Source of the DNA: Anaerolineae bacterium
Lineage (GTDB): Bacteria > Chloroflexota > Anaerolineae > B4-G1
Reading direction: 5' to 3'
DNA length: 10,321 nucleotides
NCBI GenBank assembly: GCA_030620125.1
Contig: JAUXFI010000055.1
Span: 1 to 10,321, forward strand
Positions 1-6,227 of the stretch are shown in pieces (position 1 is the first letter of the stretch; every line of letters begins with the position of its first letter). The notes under the pieces were generated by a model. It saw only the letters and a program-made list of their open reading frames with translations, was not told the DNA's origin and did no database searches. The position numbers and the translations under genes are program-made.

Positions 1-31
1 GCGCTTCTCAACTTTAGACGGGGATTTCCAA

Positions 32-66
32 TCCCTGGCTTGCAGGTGCTTTTCCGTTGCCAGGGA
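32..66. repeat. short inverted repeat downstream of the deacetylase gene
   Basis: Two 8-base arms, TCCCTGGC at 32-39 and GCCAGGGA at 59-66, are exact reverse complements around a 19-base gap. They lie about 80 bases beyond the deacetylase stop. There is no T-run on the minus-strand side, so I do not call it a terminator. The rest of 1-146 shows no convincing gene. Confidence 0.3.
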
Positions 67-79
67 GATCTCAATGTAC

Positions 80-96
80 GAAAAACCCGGTTTCTT
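80..96. repeat. short AAACC/GGTTT palindromic repeat
   Basis: The bases AAACCCGGTTT form a near-perfect odd-length palindrome just downstream of the deacetylase gene. From memory, similar AGAAACCGGGTTT motifs are scattered in many copies through Chloroflexota and cyanobacterial genomes. Only one copy is seen here, so calling it a dispersed repeat is an inference. Confidence 0.35.
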
Positions 97-146
97 GGCC
101 CCCACGTGAAGGGTTACGCCCCAGAATATCGAGAGGATACATGCGC

Positions 147-1043
147 TCAGCATATCTCCGCCGCGATGCGCACGGTCTGCAAGTGAATGTCAACAGTATC
201 CCGTATCCGGCGCGCGTAACCACCCGCCGTCGCGGTGGCCACCGGAATGCCCGCCCGCCGGCACAACTCGAACACCATGCGGTCGCGTTCGGCCAGCCCC
301 GCTTTGCTCAGGGCCAGTCGTCCCAACAGGTCCTCCTCGTAAGGGTCGGCGCCGGCCAGGTAGATGGCCAGATTGGCGTCCGCCAGGTGCAGCGCGCGGC
401 GCAGCCCGGACTCCAGGGCTTCCAGGTAGGCCGCGTCTCCGGTTCCGTCGTCCAGCCCAATGTCCAGGTCGCTGCGCTCTTTGTGGATGGGAAAGCTCAA
501 CTCGCTGTGGATAGAAAAGGTAAAGATGGTCGGGTCGCCGGCGGCGATGGCGGCCGTGCCGTTTCCCTGGTGCGCGTCGCAGTCGAGGATCGCCACCCGC
601 CGCACGCACCCCTCGGCTTGCACCGCGCGGGCGGCGATGATGCTGTCGTTGAACAGGCAGAACCCCTGGCCGCGATCGCGGGAGGCGTGGTGAGTGCCCC
701 CGGCCAGGTTGACGGACACCCCGTCCAGCAGGGCGGCCCGGCAGGCCTCGATGGTGCCACCGGCGGAGCGCCGGGCACGTTCGACCAGTTCAGGCGACCA
801 GGGCAGGCCGATGCGCCGGACCTCCTGGGGCGTGAGCTGGCCGCTTTTGACCCGCCACAGGTAGTCAGCGTCGTGGGCGCGCAAGATTTGCTCGTCGCTG
901 GCCGGTTCGGGCACGATCAGGTCGCCGGGCGAGACCAGCCCAGCGGCTACCACTGCCTCTCTCAGGAGGGCGTGCTTCCGAATGGGAAAAAGGTGTTTCG
1001 GGGGCAATGGGAACTGGAACTGGTCACAGTAAAAGACTTTCAT
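147..1043 (-). CDS. histone deacetylase family protein, class IV (HDAC11)-like
   Basis: This 298-residue zinc hydrolase of the arginase/deacetylase fold removes acyl groups from lysine or small amines. It has no signal peptide, so it is probably cytoplasmic. All expected catalytic elements are visible: the His pair H118-H119 in GGTHHA, zinc ligands D156 and H158 in DCDAHQGNGT, the third ligand D233 in GADPY, and Y276 in GGYAR. The motifs DxDAHQGNG, DRGxGFC and SGGY/AGGY followed by Arg resemble the class IV enzyme HDAC11 more than AcuC or class I enzymes, which usually read VHHGDG. HDAC11 prefers long-chain acyl groups, but the substrate here is unknown. ATG at 1043 is preceded by AGGA at a short spacing. 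It lies downstream of recJ in the same direction, separated by 257 bases of repeats. Acetylpolyamine amidohydrolase is a possible alternative but its typical loops are not seen. Confidence 0.9.
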   Translation of the reverse strand: MKVFYCDQFQFPLPPKHLFPIRKHALLREAVVAAGLVSPGDLIVPEPASDEQILRAHDADYLWRVKSGQLTPQEVRRIGLPWSPELVERARRSAGGTIEACRAALLDGVSVNLAGGTHHASRDRGQGFCLFNDSIIAARAVQAEGCVRRVAILDCDAHQGNGTAAIAAGDPTIFTFSIHSELSFPIHKERSDLDIGLDDGTGDAAYLEALESGLRRALHLADANLAIYLAGADPYEEDLLGRLALSKAGLAERDRMVFELCRRAGIPVATATAGGYARRIRDTVDIHLQTVRIAAEIC

Positions 1044-1093
1044 GCTTTCCTGGCCTACCCTCCCGCAGATTTTGATGGGTTTTCAACGCAAAA

Positions 1094-1227
1094 GGTAACT
1101 ACTCGGTCACCCTTGCGAAGGTTGCGAATGGCCTTGTCGCCGGGGCAACTTTCGGTAGGCAAAGACGATTTTGGCCCGCAAGTTCTCACCAAACCTTCGC
1201 AAGGGTTCTCCCGCCTGAGTAGTAACC
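1094..1227. repeat. MITE-like element with imperfect terminal inverted repeats
   Basis: The two ends are related in inverted orientation. The outer 11 bases at 1094-1104 match the reverse complement of 1217-1227 with one mismatch. An inner block, ACCCTTGCGAAGGTT at 1109-1123, is a perfect reverse complement of 1192-1206. The arms differ by a small indel between these blocks. The 134-base element has no open reading frame of its own and fills most of the gap between recJ and the deacetylase gene. It could be a non-autonomous transposon or a folded intergenic repeat. No target-site duplication was recognised. Confidence 0.55.
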
Positions 1228-1285
1228 GCTGATGAACGCTGATTTTCTGATTATATCCGCATACGATCTGCGAAAATCTGCGTCC
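1227..1285. repeat. intergenic repeat with paired CGCTGAT and ATCTGCG copies
   Basis: Two copies of CGCTGAT (1227-1233 and 1237-1243) are spaced 10 bases apart, followed by two copies of ATCTGCG (1266-1272 and 1276-1282), also 10 bases apart. The second pair is the reverse complement of the first except for one base, so the segment is a degenerate inverted repeat. From memory this type is dispersed in Chloroflexota and other phyla. It directly abuts the MITE-like element and ends shortly before the recJ stop codon. Confidence 0.45.
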
Positions 1286-1300
1286 TGAAAGATTTGTCAG

Positions 1301-3661
1301 TCAATCAGGTACTGCCGTTGCTGTCCTGGAATCCGCGTCCTTACCCCGGCTAAAGTGTGCGCGGTAGGCCGCCGTCTCTTCCAGCAATACCCTCACTTGA
1401 GCGGCTGCCTGGGACAGATCGGCGCTGACTGCCTGGCTGCCTGCGGCCAAGTGTACCTCCCCACCCTCCTCACCAAACACCGCCAGGTGCCCGCGAGCCG
1501 CAAGCCAGGCCAACCCTGCCCGCACAGTCGGCTCACGCTGCGCGGTGGCTGCTGCCAGCGTCGAGACGCTGACCCGGCCCTGATTGCAGTTCAGCACATG
1601 CTTGACCAGACCGGCCAAGCGTTTCAGGAACGCCTCAGGGCAATCCGGGCCGGGGTCAATCCCAAACAGATAGACCGTCTCCGGCGAGACCTTGTCCATC
1701 ACGGCCAATAACTCGCCGGGGCCGGGAGGCGTGGTCCATACGACCAGCCCCTTTGACGGCTCCAGTTCGTACCGGTCTCGCCCCGCGACCTCCGCCCTGT
1801 CCCCGGCCTCGGCCCATACCTGCACATCCTCCTGCGCCCGCAAGCGCTCCAACAGCCCGCGGGGATTGGCCTCCCGCCGATAGTCCACGATTTGAGCTTC
1901 GGGCTTTGAGATTTGGGCTTTGGCCCTTGGGCTTTGGGCTTTCTCGTGAGCATCCAGCCATTCGACCTGCACATCCCGCTGGCCGCGGTAGTCGCTGGCC
2001 CGCACGGTGTACGCCAGGTCGAACTGGCCCTGCGGCAGTGACTGCCCGGCCCCCTGCCACCACAGTACCTTCTGCACCGTGCCCGCCTCGTCCTCCACGA
2101 TCAACCGCAGGTGCCCGCCGGTGCGGCCTATGGTGCTATGGCCTTTCAACGTCAATCCCTTGCTGGCGAGCGTCAGCGAGGGGTTGCCCTGCCCGAAAGG
2201 CGCTAGTCGTTCCAACTGCTCCACCAGGTCGAGAGACAGGTCGGCCAGATCCAGGTAGCCATCTATCTGGAGAGACCCTAAGGGTTTTCTGAAACCCTTA
2301 GGGTCTTCAAGCATCTCCAGGACGGTGCGCGACAGGGCGCGGCGGAAATCGGGGATGCACTCCTGGTCAATGGTCAGTCCTGCGGCCATCGGGTGACCGC
2401 CGAAACGGCCCAGCATCTCCCCGTGGGCAGCGATGGCGGCGTGGATGTCGCAGCCCTCGACAGAGCGGCCCGACCCCCGGCCCATCTCGCCGGGCGGGGT
2501 GGCGATGAGGATGGTCGGGCGGTTGTACCGCTCGGCCAGGCGACCCGCTACGATGCCGACGACCCCCGGAGGCCAGGAGGGGTGGCTCAGCACCAGCGCG
2601 CCGTACTCTAGCAGCGAGTGGTCGCGCTTGATCTGCGCCTCGGCCGCCTGGATCATCTGGTCGCACAGCAGCTTGCGCCGGGTATTCAAGCCCTCCATTT
2701 CGGTGGCCAGGATGCGGGCGCGGGCCAGGTCGCCGGTCGTCAGGAACTCGATGGCGCTGGTCGCGTCGGCCAACCGGCCCAGGGCGTTGAGGCGGGGCGC
2801 GAGCACAAAGCCAATGTGCTCCTCCGTGAGCCGGTCGGGGTTGAGTCCGGCGATCTCTATCATCACCTGGAGGCCGAGCCGTTCGGTGTGGCGCAGGGCC
2901 TCCAGCCCGCGCTGGAGCAGGTAGCGCGTGTCCCCAGTCTGCACTGCGACGTCGGCCACGATGCCGATTGCGACCAGGTCGAGGTACTGCGCCGCGTCCT
3001 CCGGCCGGCCCGCCCGGTCGTATAGCAGTTCGACCAGCTTGTAGGCGCACCCCACCCCCGGCAGTTCGCGCAGGGGGTGCGTGTCCGGCAGCATCTTGGG
3101 GTTCACCACCGCGTGGGCCTCGGGCAGCGTGGGCGGCAGGTCGTGGTGGTCGGTGATGATCACGTCCACGCCTTGCGCCTGGGCGTAGGCGACAGCTTCG
3201 TGGGCGGTGACGCCGGTATCGCACGTCAACACGAGATTGACCCCCTCCGCGATGAGCCGCTTCAGCACCGGCAGGTTGACGCCATGGGACTCCCTGCGGC
3301 GGTGCGGGACGTGGTAGCGGACAACCGCGCCCCCCGGTGAGCCTCGTCGAACCGCCAGGTCTTGCAGCGTGGAGACCAGCAGCGTCGTCGAGGTCTGCCC
3401 GTCCGCGTCAAAGTCACCCCAGACGCAGATTGTCTCTCCCTGCCGGATGGCTCTCTCCAGCCGCTCCGCCGCCCTGGTCACGTTCGGCAGGTCGGTCGGC
3501 GGGGCAGGCCGGTAGCGGTCGGGGTCGAGGAAGGCCCAGACCGGTTCAACCTTGCTGAACCCCCGTCGGGCCAGCGTCTGCGCCACCAGCGGATGCCCGC
3601 CGATGGCAGTCTGCAGATACTGGGGTACTTTTATGTCCTCAGGTTCGATCCATTCTTTCAT
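1301..3661 (-). CDS. recJ: single-stranded-DNA-specific exonuclease RecJ
   Basis: RecJ degrades single-stranded DNA 5' to 3' in recombination and mismatch/base-excision repair. From the ATG at 3661 (786 residues) the DHH-family motifs are complete: D85/D87 in GDFDADG, D148 in CDTG, D171-H172-H173, and D228 in LDLVAIG. The DHHA1 domain follows with GRGSGRS (394-400) and GGHPMAAG (421-428), then an OB-like domain (about 465-570). A C-terminal region (about 600-786) not present in E. coli RecJ includes a probable winged-helix segment near 685-735. Two repeat-like segments are in frame, at residues 453-463 and about 573-592. The frame extends upstream to a GTG at 3760 that overlaps the preceding gene's TGA stop, but the extra 33 residues are encoded by octamer repeats. 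I therefore prefer 3661, although no good ribosome binding site precedes it. Confidence 0.95.
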   Translation of the reverse strand: MKEWIEPEDIKVPQYLQTAIGGHPLVAQTLARRGFSKVEPVWAFLDPDRYRPAPPTDLPNVTRAAERLERAIRQGETICVWGDFDADGQTSTTLLVSTLQDLAVRRGSPGGAVVRYHVPHRRRESHGVNLPVLKRLIAEGVNLVLTCDTGVTAHEAVAYAQAQGVDVIITDHHDLPPTLPEAHAVVNPKMLPDTHPLRELPGVGCAYKLVELLYDRAGRPEDAAQYLDLVAIGIVADVAVQTGDTRYLLQRGLEALRHTERLGLQVMIEIAGLNPDRLTEEHIGFVLAPRLNALGRLADATSAIEFLTTGDLARARILATEMEGLNTRRKLLCDQMIQAAEAQIKRDHSLLEYGALVLSHPSWPPGVVGIVAGRLAERYNRPTILIATPPGEMGRGSGRSVEGCDIHAAIAAHGEMLGRFGGHPMAAGLTIDQECIPDFRRALSRTVLEMLEDPKGFRKPLGSLQIDGYLDLADLSLDLVEQLERLAPFGQGNPSLTLASKGLTLKGHSTIGRTGGHLRLIVEDEAGTVQKVLWWQGAGQSLPQGQFDLAYTVRASDYRGQRDVQVEWLDAHEKAQSPRAKAQISKPEAQIVDYRREANPRGLLERLRAQEDVQVWAEAGDRAEVAGRDRYELEPSKGLVVWTTPPGPGELLAVMDKVSPETVYLFGIDPGPDCPEAFLKRLAGLVKHVLNCNQGRVSVSTLAAATAQREPTVRAGLAWLAARGHLAVFGEEGGEVHLAAGSQAVSADLSQAAAQVRVLLEETAAYRAHFSRGKDADSRTATAVPD
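1887..1942 (-). repeat. heptamer tandem array inside recJ
   Basis: Read on the minus strand, this stretch divides into eight consecutive 7-base units: AAAGCCC, AAAGCCC, AAGGGCC, AAAGCCC, AAATCTC, AAAGCCC, GAAGCTC, AAATCGT. The period is kept throughout, with the last unit weak. It is in frame in recJ and encodes a Lys-Ala-Gln-rich linker (residues about 573-592) after the OB-like domain. It resembles the short tandemly repeated (STRR) heptamers of cyanobacteria in form. Confidence 0.75.
2273..2306. repeat. perfect 15-bp palindrome inside recJ
   Basis: AGACCCTAAGGGTTT at 2273-2287 and its exact reverse complement at 2292-2306 are separated by four bases, a strong hairpin. It lies in frame in recJ and encodes Asp-Pro-Lys-Gly-Phe-Arg-Lys-Pro-Leu-Gly-Ser (about 453-463), between the DHHA1 and OB-like domains. 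Its shape and position suggest an inserted palindromic element, like the Rickettsia palindromic elements that insert in frame. No second copy is seen in the window. Confidence 0.7.
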
Positions 3662-3666
3662 AGTGT

Positions 3667-3709
3667 GGTAGATTGGTAGATTGGTAGGTTGGTAAATTGG
3701 TAGATTGGT
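3667..3709 (+). repeat. octamer tandem array, GGTAGATT type
   Basis: Five consecutive 8-base units start at 3667: GGTAGATT, GGTAGATT, GGTAGGTT, GGTAAATT, GGTAGATT, then GGT. It occupies the leader of recJ, ending six bases before its ATG. On the minus strand it forms most of the array-encoded upstream extension of the recJ frame. The same unit recurs at 9553-9572. Confidence 0.85.
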
Positions 3710-3713
3710 CTTT

Positions 3714-3761
3714 GGTTTCCCGGTTTCCCAATCTACCAATTTCCCAGTTTCCCGATTCACC
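3714..3761 (-). repeat. second octamer array, inverted relative to the first
   Basis: Read on the minus strand there are six 8-base units: GGTGAATC, GGGAAACT, GGGAAATT, GGTAGATT, GGGAAACC, GGGAAACC. They share a GGNRAAYY-like pattern with the neighbouring array but run the other way. The bases 3694-3708 and 3728-3742 form a perfect 15-bp inverted repeat with a 19-base loop. The first unit contains the TGA stop of the beta-helix gene. No T-run follows, so terminator function is not shown. Confidence 0.8.
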
Positions 3762-6126
3762 AGCCCCTCAACACCAGCGGGAGGTAAATCTTCCAGCCCT
3801 GCGTCACGCCCACTGCCGCTTGAGCCTCGTTGTTGCTGGTGTCGGGGTCGAGCGCTGCCGCGCTGACCTCAGCCGTGTTGATCAGCAGGCCGGTGTAGAC
3901 ACTCGTGGTGGTGATGGCGATGGTGAGCGTCCGCGTGACGAGCGGGTCGCTGCCCGGCAGGCTCCAGGTGCAGGTGATCAGACCGGTAGCCTCATCCCCC
4001 GCGCAGTTTGTCGGCAGCCTCAGCGCCGTGAAAGCCTGGGTTGGCACGACGGTATCGGTCAGCGTGACCGCCAGTGTCCCCGTCAGCGAGCCGGATTTGG
4101 TGATGGCGATGGTATATTGCGCCGCTTTCCCGGCCTGCACGATCTCCGCGTCCGCCCACTTGCCCACAGACATGTCGGCCTTGGCGCCGGTGACGACACG
4201 CGTCACATCCACAGCGTTGGCCTGCGCGTGCGGCGAGGTGGCAGTGAGGATGGTTGTATCGCTCATGCCGTTGGTCGCGGCGGGCGACACGCTCACCGGC
4301 ACCTGCACCGTCGTGCTGGTCTGGGCGGCCAGGGTGATGGGCGAGACGGTCGTCGGTGTAGTCCAGCCGCTGCTGCTATCATAGCTCAAGTCGTAGGTGT
4401 CGGTCTGGAGACCGGTGTTCATCAGCCAGTGAGTGTGGGTGACGGTCTGGCCCGGTTCGGCAGGCAGAGCGGAGAAGGGCGGGACGAGCCAGACAGAGTA
4501 GGTCTCGCTCACCACCTCGTCCGCCCCGATGTCGTAGCCCTTGCCGGAGGGACGCAGTTCCAGGTCAATGTCCACCAGGAGATCGGTGCCCAGCAAGGTC
4601 AACGCCACCGGAACGCCAGCGTCCACCGCCGCCGAGTCGGTGAGGACGTGATAGGGCTGCAAGCAGCCGGGCGGATCGCCGGTGCAGGTGAACTTGGGAT
4701 CGCCGTAAACGTCGGCGGTGTGAACGACTGGGCCCGACCCGGCGGTGTCGTCCCCGTTGCCCCACCACAGCGTTCCCTCCAGCGTGGCCTTGTTCTGCAG
4801 CGGGAGCGGCAGGCCGGTCGAGGCCACGTAGACCCCCACCGTCTGGCTGACGATGATGGTGTTGGTGAAGGAAGGCTGGCTGGGGATGGGGATGATGGGC
4901 GGCCAGATTGAGCCTGGCTTGTTGGTCGCATAGATGCCGCTGTTGCCTGTGTTCTGGGCAATGGTGTTGTGGAATAGCTGCGGCGACGAGGCCCAGAGGT
5001 ACATCGCTGCGCCGTCGGTGGCCGCGTTATCGGCGATGACGTTGTTGACCAGGCCAGCGATGGCCTGGTGGAAGTAGAAGCCGCCGCCCTGGCTGCCGGT
5101 GCTGCGGTTGCTGCGCACATAGTTGTTGGCGATGATAGGCACGGTCTCCTCGGAGAAGGCAAAGGGGCCGTCCAGGTAAAAGCCCGCGCCGTCATCTGCG
5201 GTATTGGAGTAGACGTAGGTGCCGGCGATGCGAGCGGGGCTATTCCCCAGGAAGAAGCCGCCGCCCCGGTTCCTGGCCTGGTTTCCCATCACCAGCCCGC
5301 CGGCGACGATGGCCTGACCGCTGTTCAGGTAGAACCCACCTCCATCAGACGTGGCGGTGTTGGCATTGACATCCAGCCCTGTCAGGATCGGCGTGCCGCC
5401 CTCCACGTAGATGCCGCCGCCGTAAGAGGCGCTGTTGTTCTGCACTGGCAGCAGGTTGGCAATGCCCAGCAGATTCACCCAGCCCAGATCGCCGGCGTCG
5501 AAGGAAGTGCGGCAGTTCTTGAGATAGAGGCCGCCGCCGTAGGTGGCAGTGCCGCTCATCACAGGCGTGGCGACGAAGCGCAGCGTGGCATCCTCGGCGT
5601 AGACGTTGCCGCCCTGCGTGGCAGAGCCGTTGACGAAAGAGAGGAGTTGCAGCGTGGGAGTGACGCCGCTGACGTAGAGGGCGCGGCGGGCGCCCTCGCC
5701 GTCCACATCGGCAGGGACGAGGCCTGGGGTCCAGGCGGCAGGCGGGCCGGAGATGTGAACGTAGACGTAGCCGCCGCGCAGGGCCAGGCTCTTGGTCAGT
5801 TCAATGACATTGTACCCCGTGCCGGTGTAGGATGCGGTGGTGGTCACCGGCGATAACAAACTGCCGCTGACGTCAAAAGCGGCGATGCGAATTTCGTCGT
5901 GATCGTGGGATTGATCTACGGCGTACTGGATGGTCTGGCAGGGGGCGGTCTGACTTACGCAGTCGCCGCTATCATTGCCACTGACGGAGGAGACGTAGCG
6001 GATGTCGCCCATGGCCTGGGCCACAGGCGGCCCGCCGCCCCACGTCATCAGCAACGCCAGTGCCCCGGCCACCGCCAGCAGACCGAGGATCAGGGCCAAC
6101 GAGAGATGTAGTCTTTTCGTCTTCAT
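3757..6126 (-). CDS. secreted right-handed beta-helix surface protein with DUF11-like domain
   Basis: A 789-residue exported protein. Residues 1-38 form a signal peptide: a Lys/Arg-rich start, a long Leu/Ala core, and a likely cut after VAQA. Residues about 65-420 contain rungs marked by repeated GGGFYL-like turns (YGGGLYL, YGGGIYV, DGGGFYL, RGGGFFL, DGAGFYL, QGGGFYF), the pattern of a parallel beta-helix. YDIGADE at 531-537 matches the end of choice-of-anchor Q domains. A beta-sandwich (about 542-645) is followed by a DUF11-like domain (about 650-775). The protein ends in IYLPLVLRGW, a tail I recall on many Anaerolineae secreted proteins. No catalytic residues of a polysaccharide lyase were identified, so a structural, adhesive or glycan-binding role is only inferred. 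ATG at 6126 has a perfect AGGAGG seven bases upstream, which overrides an in-frame GTG at 6165. Confidence 0.85.
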   Translation of the reverse strand: MKTKRLHLSLALILGLLAVAGALALLMTWGGGPPVAQAMGDIRYVSSVSGNDSGDCVSQTAPCQTIQYAVDQSHDHDEIRIAAFDVSGSLLSPVTTTASYTGTGYNVIELTKSLALRGGYVYVHISGPPAAWTPGLVPADVDGEGARRALYVSGVTPTLQLLSFVNGSATQGGNVYAEDATLRFVATPVMSGTATYGGGLYLKNCRTSFDAGDLGWVNLLGIANLLPVQNNSASYGGGIYVEGGTPILTGLDVNANTATSDGGGFYLNSGQAIVAGGLVMGNQARNRGGGFFLGNSPARIAGTYVYSNTADDGAGFYLDGPFAFSEETVPIIANNYVRSNRSTGSQGGGFYFHQAIAGLVNNVIADNAATDGAAMYLWASSPQLFHNTIAQNTGNSGIYATNKPGSIWPPIIPIPSQPSFTNTIIVSQTVGVYVASTGLPLPLQNKATLEGTLWWGNGDDTAGSGPVVHTADVYGDPKFTCTGDPPGCLQPYHVLTDSAAVDAGVPVALTLLGTDLLVDIDLELRPSGKGYDIGADEVVSETYSVWLVPPFSALPAEPGQTVTHTHWLMNTGLQTDTYDLSYDSSSGWTTPTTVSPITLAAQTSTTVQVPVSVSPAATNGMSDTTILTATSPHAQANAVDVTRVVTGAKADMSVGKWADAEIVQAGKAAQYTIAITKSGSLTGTLAVTLTDTVVPTQAFTALRLPTNCAGDEATGLITCTWSLPGSDPLVTRTLTIAITTTSVYTGLLINTAEVSAAALDPDTSNNEAQAAVGVTQGWKIYLPLVLRGW

Positions 6127-6133
6127 TTCCAAG

Positions 6134-6139
6134 CCTCCT
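6134..6139 (-). promoter_or_regulatory. strong Shine-Dalgarno for the beta-helix protein
   Basis: AGGAGG on the minus strand ends seven bases before the ATG at 6126. It is the best ribosome binding site in the window. It decides this start over the upstream GTG, and the signal peptide then begins correctly with Met-Lys-Thr-Lys. Confidence 0.8.
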
Positions 6140-6162
6140 GTTGAAAGTAACGAACAGCGAAT

Positions 6163-6197
6163 CACGTTTTACGTTTTACGTTTCACGTTACGTTTTT
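6163..6197 (-). repeat. heptamer array, ACGTAAA type
   Basis: On the minus strand the run reads as 7-base steps of ACGTGAA, ACGTAAA, ACGTAAA, ACGTG, preceded by a related ACGTA. It lies between the nuclease stop and the ribosome binding site of the beta-helix gene, so it would form part of that gene's leader. The unit sequence differs from the other arrays in the window. Confidence 0.7.
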
Positions 6198-6227
6198 ACA
6201 GAGTCGCCTCCTCCCCACCCCTGCGCA

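Noticed and set aside
32..66. Rho-independent terminator for the deacetylase gene
   Set aside because: The stem is only 8 bp with a 19-base loop and there is no T-run on the minus strand after it.
57..1232. 391-residue open frame on the plus strand
   Set aside because: It is antisense to the deacetylase gene, which has all its catalytic motifs. Its translation is Gly/Arg/Val/Gln-rich with no recognisable domain, as expected of a shadow frame in GC-rich DNA.
2367..3224. 285-residue minus-strand frame overlapping recJ
   Set aside because: Alternate frame of recJ with an Arg/Pro/Gly-rich translation. The recJ frame carries the DHH motifs.
3667..3761. CRISPR-like array
   Set aside because: Units are 8 bases with no spacers, and no cas genes are nearby. 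It is a degenerate tandem repeat.
3697..4911. 404-residue open frame on the plus strand
   Set aside because: Antisense to the beta-helix gene. Its start lies in the octamer array and its composition is typical of an antisense shadow.
6127..6165. Upstream GTG start for the beta-helix protein
   Set aside because: The ATG at 6126 has a perfect AGGAGG and starts a clean signal peptide. The upstream extension would bury the signal.
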